Assembly (NCBI GenBank): GCA_947593925.1
Contig: CANQDU010000003.1
Span: forward strand, 1 to 64,000
Length of the DNA: 64,000 nucleotides
Direction of reading: 5' to 3'
From: an uncultured Clostridia bacterium
GTDB taxonomy: Bacteria > Bacillota > Clostridia > Oscillospirales > JAAYOS01
Below, in pieces: positions 59,395 to 64,000 of the stretch. Both the position numbers and the translations under genes were made by a program. The notes below the pieces were generated by a model. The model ran no database searches and was not told the origin of the DNA. It saw only the letters and a program-made list of their open reading frames with translations. Position 1 is the stretch's first letter. Each line of letters begins with the position of its first letter.

Positions 59395-62300
59395 CTAGAA
59401 TAGTGATACCTGGTTGCTCTCCGGCAGGCTGTCGAGCGCGCCGCAGCTTTGCAGCAGATCCACCACCGCCTTGGATACCTTCGGGCAGCGGACTTCGAGA
59501 TCTTCCACCGAGATGAACTCGCCGTTTTTGCGTTCCTCCGTTATCTCGCGCGCCGCCTGTTCGCCGAGTCCTGGAAGCGCGGTGAACGGGAGCAGCAGTG
59601 TCTTCTCTCCCACCTCGATAAACTTCGTCGCGTCCGAGCGGTAGAGGTCGATCTTTGCCATATCCAGCCCGCGCAGATAGAACTCGTAGACGACCTCGAG
59701 CGTCGTCAGCAGATCCTCGTCGCGCGCGGTGAGGTTCTTTGCCTCGCGCAGCTCGAGTATCTTGCTCTTTACCCCTTCCAAACCGGAGGTCATTATGTTG
59801 GCGTCGAGCACCTTTGCGCGGATGGTGAAGTATGTGCAGTAGAAGTCGAGCGGGCGGTGGACCTTGTACCACGCTATGCGGAAGGCGCTGAGGACGTACG
59901 CGGCGGCGTGCGCCTTCGGGAAGAGGTACTTTATCTTCTTACAGCTCTCTATGTACCACTCGGGAACGCCGTGCTCACGCATCTCGGCCTCCCACTCGGG
60001 CTTCACGCCCTTGCCCTTGCGGATGGCCTCGCTCATCGAGAAGGCCTGCTTATTCGCTATCCCCTTGCTCATGAGGAATATCGTGATGTCGTCCCGCGCG
60101 CCGACGACCTCCTTCAGTGTCGCCAGTCCCTGCTCGATGTAGTCCTTCGCGTTGTCGAGCCAGACGTTCGTGCCGTGGCTCAGGCCGGATATGCGGAGCA
60201 GCTCGTCAAAGGTCTTGGGGTTCGTATCCTCGAGCATGCCGCGAACGAAGCTCGTGCCGAACTCCGGGACGGCCACCGTCCCGCGCCCGCCGAGTATCGG
60301 GTCATCGGTAAAGCCCAAAGCCTCGGTCGAGAGGAAGATGCTCATGGTGTCCTTGTCGTCGAGCGGGACGAGGCGCGGATCCATACCGGAGAGGTCCTGG
60401 AGCATCCTGATTATCGTCGGATCGTCGTGACCGAGCTCGTCGAGCTTCAGCAGGTTCTCCTCTATCGAGTGATAGTCGAAGTGAGTGGTGATGATGTTGC
60501 TCTCGCTCTTGTCGGCGGGGTGCTGTATCGGCGTAAACTCGCAGATGTTGTGGCCGCGCGGCACGACGATAAGTCCGCCGGGGTGCTGCCCCGTCGTCTT
60601 GCGGACGCCGACTATGCCCTGCGCGAGGCGGTTCTCCTCCGCGCGGGTGAGCGTCAGCTCGTGCTCCTCGGCGTATTTCCTGACGTAGCCTATCGCGTTC
60701 TTCTCCGCTATGGTGCCTATCGTGCCCGCGCGGAAGACCTGTCCCTCGCCGAAGAGCTCTATCGTGTACTGGTGCGCGCGGGACTGGTACTCGCTCGAGA
60801 AGTTGAGGTCTATATCCGGCTTCTTGTCCCCCTCGAAGCCGAGGAAGGTCGCAAACAGTATGTCGAAGCCGTCCTTCTCGTAGTCCGCGCCGCAGACGGG
60901 GCACTTCTTGTCCGGCAGGTCCGGACCTGTCGGCGCAGCGTCCGAGAACTCGTGGTGCTTGCACTTGGGGCAGCGGTAGTGCGGCGGGAGTGCGTTCACC
61001 TCGGTGATGTCCGAGAGGAACGCGACTATCGACGAGCCGACGGAGCCGCGCGAGCCGACGAGGTACCCGTCCTCGAGCGACTTTGCGACGAGCTTCTGCG
61101 CTATCATGTATATGACGTCGAAGCCGTGGCCGACTATCGACTTCATCTCGGTCTCGACCCGCTCGCGTATCAGCGGGTGGACATCCTTGCCGTAGAGGCG
61201 TTCGAGCTTGCTTTCGACAAGCGAACGCAGATCCTCCGCCGAGTTCTCTATCTTCGGCTCGAAGGTTCCGTGCCTGACCGGCCGCACGAGCTCGCACATG
61301 TCGGCTATGCGGTTCGGGTTAGTTATGACGACCTCTCGCGCCTTCTCCTCGCCAAGGTACATGAACTCCTCGAGCATCTCCTCCGTCGTGCGGAAGAAGA
61401 GCGGCGCCTGCTGTTCGCCGTCCGCAAAGCCGCTCATCAGCACGCGGCGGTATATCTCGTCCTCCGGCTCCATAAAGTGTACGTCGCAGGTCGCGACGAC
61501 CGGCTTTCCGAGCTTTTCGCCGAGCTCGACTATCCTGCGGTTGAAGTCCCGCAGCTCCTCCACGTCCTTCACGCGCCCCTCGCGCAGGAGGAACATATTG
61601 TTGCCTATCGGCTGTATCTCAAGGTAGTCGTAGTAGTCGGCTATGCGCAGGAGCTCGCTCTCCGGCGCTCCGTCTACCATTGCGCGGAAGAGCTCGCCCG
61701 CCTCGCACGCGGAGCCGACGAGCAGTCCCTCGCGGCGGCGGTCAAGCTCGGTGCGCGGCACGAGCGGGTTCCGCTTGTAGTGCTCGAGAAATCCCGCGCT
61801 TATCAGGTCGTAGAGGTTGCGAAGACCCGTCTCGTTCCTCGCGAGAAGTATCATGTGGTTCGAGCGCCCGGTGAGGACGTTCGAGCCGACGTTTTCCGCG
61901 AGGTACCCGTTTATGCCGGAGATGTCGTTCACTCCGGCGGCGGTGAGCCGCGCGAAGAAGTCGAAAAGTATGTACGCGACCGCCGCCGCGTCGTCCGAGG
62001 CGCGGTGGTGGCGGAACTCCGGCACCTTCGTCTCGAGCGAGACGGTGTGAAGGTCGAACTTCGTCAGCGTCGGCAGCAGTCCGCGCGCCATGTTCCGCGA
62101 GTCTATGAACGTCGGCTCGAACGGTATGCCGAGCTCGCGGCAGGCGGCGGAGATGAAGCCGACGTCGAACGTGGCGTTGTGCGCCGCGAGCACGCTCTCG
62201 CCCGCAAACTCGAGAAATCCGCGTATCGCCGTCTCGATACCGGGCGCGCCGCGCAGCATCTCGTCGGTGATGCCGGTGAGCTCGACTATCTTCTGCGGCA

Positions 62301-63696
62301 GCGGACGCCCGGGCGCGGCAAAGGTATTGAACCTGTCCACTATCTCGCCCGAGCGGAAGCGCACCGCGCCTATCTCGATTATCCTGTCGCTCGCGGCGGA
62401 GAGGCCGGTCGTCTCTATGTCAAACGCGACAAACTCCCCCGAGATCGGCGCGGACTTGTCTCCGTACACCGAGCGGACGCGCTCGATGTCGTTGACGAAG
62501 TAGCACTCGGTGCCGTAGAGCACCTTAAACTCGTCGCCCTTCTCGCGGCCCTTGTTTATCTTCTCCTGCGCCATCATCGCGTCCGGGAAGGCGTGGACGA
62601 CGCCGTGGTCGGTTATCGCGACGGCGCGGTGTCCCCACGCGGCGGCGCGGCGGACGGCGTCGGCCGCGCCGACCGTCGCGTCCATGGCGCTCATCTTGGT
62701 GTGAAGATGCAGCTCGACGCGCTTCTCCGGCGCGTTGTCCCGCCGTCCCTCCGGCGGGTCTATTTTCCATATCGTGTCCGGGTCTATGACTGCGCACTTG
62801 TCAAACTCGTTGTAGACCATCCTGCCGCTCACCGCAAGCCACAGCCCGGGGTATATCTTATTCAGGATCTCCGCCGTGGGAGCGTTCGCGTCGCGGCGGA
62901 AACGCTCGTTCTGCCCGTCCCCGTCGTCCTCGCGCGCCGGGCGGAACGCCCGCGACACGCGCACGGCGCCGGTGTCGTCCGCGATATCGAACTTCATCAC
63001 GCAGGAACCCATGCGGGTCTTTTCTATGTGCTCGGTCCATATGACCTTGCCGTGCACGGTCTGGCGGCCCGAATCGACCGTCATCTCGTTCATCGGAATA
63101 TATCCCTCGCCGCCGACGCGCCTGCCGTATATCAGAGGCGACTCGGCGCTCGCCGCGAGGTTTTTCATCTCCGCCGCCGCCTGCTTTTCAAGCGTCTGTA
63201 TCGTCTCGGCGCGGCGCTTTTCCGCCTCCTCGGCAGAGCCGTTGTCCTTTGAGGCAAAGCACACCTCCGCCTCACATCCGAAGCTGTCCTTCAGCGCCGC
63301 GCGGAGCTCGTCCGCCCACGACCCGAGCATATCCCCGCCGCCGTGTTCGAGGCGGAAGGTGACCTCTCCCCGCTTCACCTCGAGCTCGCTCCCGCGCAGA
63401 AGGTTCTGCGCGGCGGCGCGTCCCTCGAGAAGCTCCTCCACCGTCCCGCGCACCGCGTCCTCCGAGAGCATGTCCGGGCTGTACCGCGCGGAAATATTCA
63501 CCTCGCCGAGGTCGAACATACCCCTGAGACTCTCGGCGAGGCGCTTCTTCTGCGCCGCCGGGATATACGCCTTCGGGCGCAGCTCCACCGTCATGCTGCG
63601 CTCGCTTCTGTTTACCGAGACGCTCTCCACCTGAGCGTCCCAGAGCCCCGCGCCGTCGCAGGCGGGAAACATCTCTTCAAGTAAGTAGCTGGTCAT
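59395..63696 (-). CDS. PolC-type DNA polymerase III alpha subunit
   Basis: A 1433-residue replicative polymerase of low-GC-type Gram-positives. Order: N-terminal and OB domains (residues 1-325; TVHGKVIWTEHIEKTRMGSCVMKFDIADDTGAV), PHP domain starting RVELHLHTKMSAMDATVGAADAV near 327 and interrupted by the DnaQ-type proofreading exonuclease (FVAFDIETTGLSAASDRIIEIGAV near 420; HNATFDVGF; HRASDDAAAVAYI), zinc ribbon CPKCKHHEF...KKCPVCGADY near 910-940, and the polymerase catalytic motif DKKPDIDLNFSSEYQ near 957. ATG 63696 was chosen over GTG 63702 because GGAG is 7 nt before the former. ispG ends within its first codons. Confidence 0.97.
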   Translation of the reverse strand: MTSYLLEEMFPACDGAGLWDAQVESVSVNRSERSMTVELRPKAYIPAAQKKRLAESLRGMFDLGEVNISARYSPDMLSEDAVRGTVEELLEGRAAAQNLLRGSELEVKRGEVTFRLEHGGGDMLGSWADELRAALKDSFGCEAEVCFASKDNGSAEEAEKRRAETIQTLEKQAAAEMKNLAASAESPLIYGRRVGGEGYIPMNEMTVDSGRQTVHGKVIWTEHIEKTRMGSCVMKFDIADDTGAVRVSRAFRPAREDDGDGQNERFRRDANAPTAEILNKIYPGLWLAVSGRMVYNEFDKCAVIDPDTIWKIDPPEGRRDNAPEKRVELHLHTKMSAMDATVGAADAVRRAAAWGHRAVAITDHGVVHAFPDAMMAQEKINKGREKGDEFKVLYGTECYFVNDIERVRSVYGDKSAPISGEFVAFDIETTGLSAASDRIIEIGAVRFRSGEIVDRFNTFAAPGRPLPQKIVELTGITDEMLRGAPGIETAIRGFLEFAGESVLAAHNATFDVGFISAACRELGIPFEPTFIDSRNMARGLLPTLTKFDLHTVSLETKVPEFRHHRASDDAAAVAYILFDFFARLTAAGVNDISGINGYLAENVGSNVLTGRSNHMILLARNETGLRNLYDLISAGFLEHYKRNPLVPRTELDRRREGLLVGSACEAGELFRAMVDGAPESELLRIADYYDYLEIQPIGNNMFLLREGRVKDVEELRDFNRRIVELGEKLGKPVVATCDVHFMEPEDEIYRRVLMSGFADGEQQAPLFFRTTEEMLEEFMYLGEEKAREVVITNPNRIADMCELVRPVRHGTFEPKIENSAEDLRSLVESKLERLYGKDVHPLIRERVETEMKSIVGHGFDVIYMIAQKLVAKSLEDGYLVGSRGSVGSSIVAFLSDITEVNALPPHYRCPKCKHHEFSDAAPTGPDLPDKKCPVCGADYEKDGFDILFATFLGFEGDKKPDIDLNFSSEYQSRAHQYTIELFGEGQVFRAGTIGTIAEKNAIGYVRKYAEEHELTLTRAEENRLAQGIVGVRKTTGQHPGGLIVVPRGHNICEFTPIQHPADKSESNIITTHFDYHSIEENLLKLDELGHDDPTIIRMLQDLSGMDPRLVPLDDKDTMSIFLSTEALGFTDDPILGGRGTVAVPEFGTSFVRGMLEDTNPKTFDELLRISGLSHGTNVWLDNAKDYIEQGLATLKEVVGARDDITIFLMSKGIANKQAFSMSEAIRKGKGVKPEWEAEMREHGVPEWYIESCKKIKYLFPKAHAAAYVLSAFRIAWYKVHRPLDFYCTYFTIRAKVLDANIMTSGLEGVKSKILELREAKNLTARDEDLLTTLEVVYEFYLRGLDMAKIDLYRSDATKFIEVGEKTLLLPFTALPGLGEQAAREITEERKNGEFISVEDLEVRCPKVSKAVVDLLQSCGALDSLPESNQVSLF

Positions 63697-64000
63697 TTTC
63701 ACACTCCAAAAGCTCTATCTCGTGCATAAGCGCGTCCACGAGCCGCTCCTGCGGCACCTTGGCTATTATCTCTCCCTTTCGGAATATCAGCCCCGAGTCC
63801 GGGCCGCCGGCTATGCCGACGTCGCACTCCCGCGCCTCGCCGGGGCCGTTGACGGCGCAGCCCATGACCGCGACCTTCAGCGGCTTCCGAACGCCCGCGA
63901 GGCGGCGTTCGACCTCCTCCGCGAGCGGTATGAGGTCTATGCGGCACCGTCCGCAGGTGGGGCACGCGACTACCTCCGCGCAGTCCCGCCGTATCTCGAG
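63677..64000 (-). CDS. 4-hydroxy-3-methylbut-2-enyl diphosphate synthase, 3' part
   Basis: C-terminal 107 residues of IspG (GcpE), which reduces methylerythritol cyclodiphosphate in the non-mevalonate pathway; the gene runs out of the window. The iron-sulfur cluster region is clear: VACPTCGRCRIDLIPLAEEVE, then VAVMGCAVNGPGEARECDVGIAGG, with three cysteine ligands, and the terminal LIFRKGEIIAKVPQERLVDALMHEIELLE. The stop lies 26 nt inside the polC reading frame (20 nt past the chosen polC start), so ispG and polC are co-transcribed, an arrangement common in Clostridia. It belongs with ispE at 21 kb. Confidence 0.96.
   Translation of the reverse strand, partial: LEIRRDCAEVVACPTCGRCRIDLIPLAEEVERRLAGVRKPLKVAVMGCAVNGPGEARECDVGIAGGPDSGLIFRKGEIIAKVPQERLVDALMHEIELLECENDQLLT

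Overview
The window comes from a GC-rich (about 60-65% by eye), Gram-positive, spore-forming anaerobe of the class Clostridia, most likely an Oscillospiraceae/Ruminococcaceae-type gut bacterium. The evidence is the combination of spoIIR, PolC-type DNA polymerase III, AddAB, a nine-gene V/A-type ATPase operon, the mevalonate-independent genes ispE and ispG, S-layer-homology surface proteins, and strong sigma-A type promoters (TTGaca-N17-TATAAT). This placement is inference; no 16S gene is present.

Layout. 1-7 kb (mostly minus): a NUDIX hydrolase, a DUF5060/DUF4038-type intracellular glycosidase, an SLH-domain exported protein whose two halves differ sharply in GC, and an ECF sigma / anti-sigma pair behind dusB. 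6.8-11 kb (plus): D-lactate dehydrogenase, type II pantothenate kinase overlapping gluQ, a flavin-type oxidase and an OhrR-like regulator. 11-17 kb: a GH3 beta-xylosidase-like enzyme, a P-loop kinase, a three-gene operon (class I amidotransferase, APH-type kinase, NUDIX) and a GNAT protein. 17-24 kb: tRNA-Pro(CGG), a Pat-like acetyltransferase, an Lrp/aminotransferase/DUF362 ferredoxin/ispE operon, spoIIR and a seven-span membrane protein. 24-31 kb: addB-addA and rpmE. 31.5-40.3 kb: the ATPase operon in the order H-like, C, I, K, F, E, A, B, D. 40.4-48.7 kb (minus): a beta-glucan/oligosaccharide locus, namely an anchored GH5 enzyme, two GH94-type phosphorylases and a lipoprotein. 48.8-58 kb (minus): tyrS, a lipoprotein, a cold-shock gene with an unusual leader, a giant M14 carboxypeptidase with SLH domains, a frameshifted VOC gene, mntP and an RlmI-type methyltransferase. 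58-64 kb: a phosphoribosyltransferase, then polC and the 3' part of ispG on the minus strand.

The most unusual signal is not a protein. Intergenic regions near 0.1, 11.0, 17.2, 23.8 and 59.1 kb carry a modular dispersed repeat built of hairpins. Loops and linkers are conserved between copies, while the stems differ in sequence but stay perfectly paired. Such compensatory change points to selection on a folded RNA (or a hairpin DNA substrate). Other points of interest are a terminator-like hairpin between a consensus promoter and the csp gene, a repeat that could mask the spoIIR ribosome-binding site, and dominant use of the Ile codon ATA in ordinary genes of a GC-rich genome.
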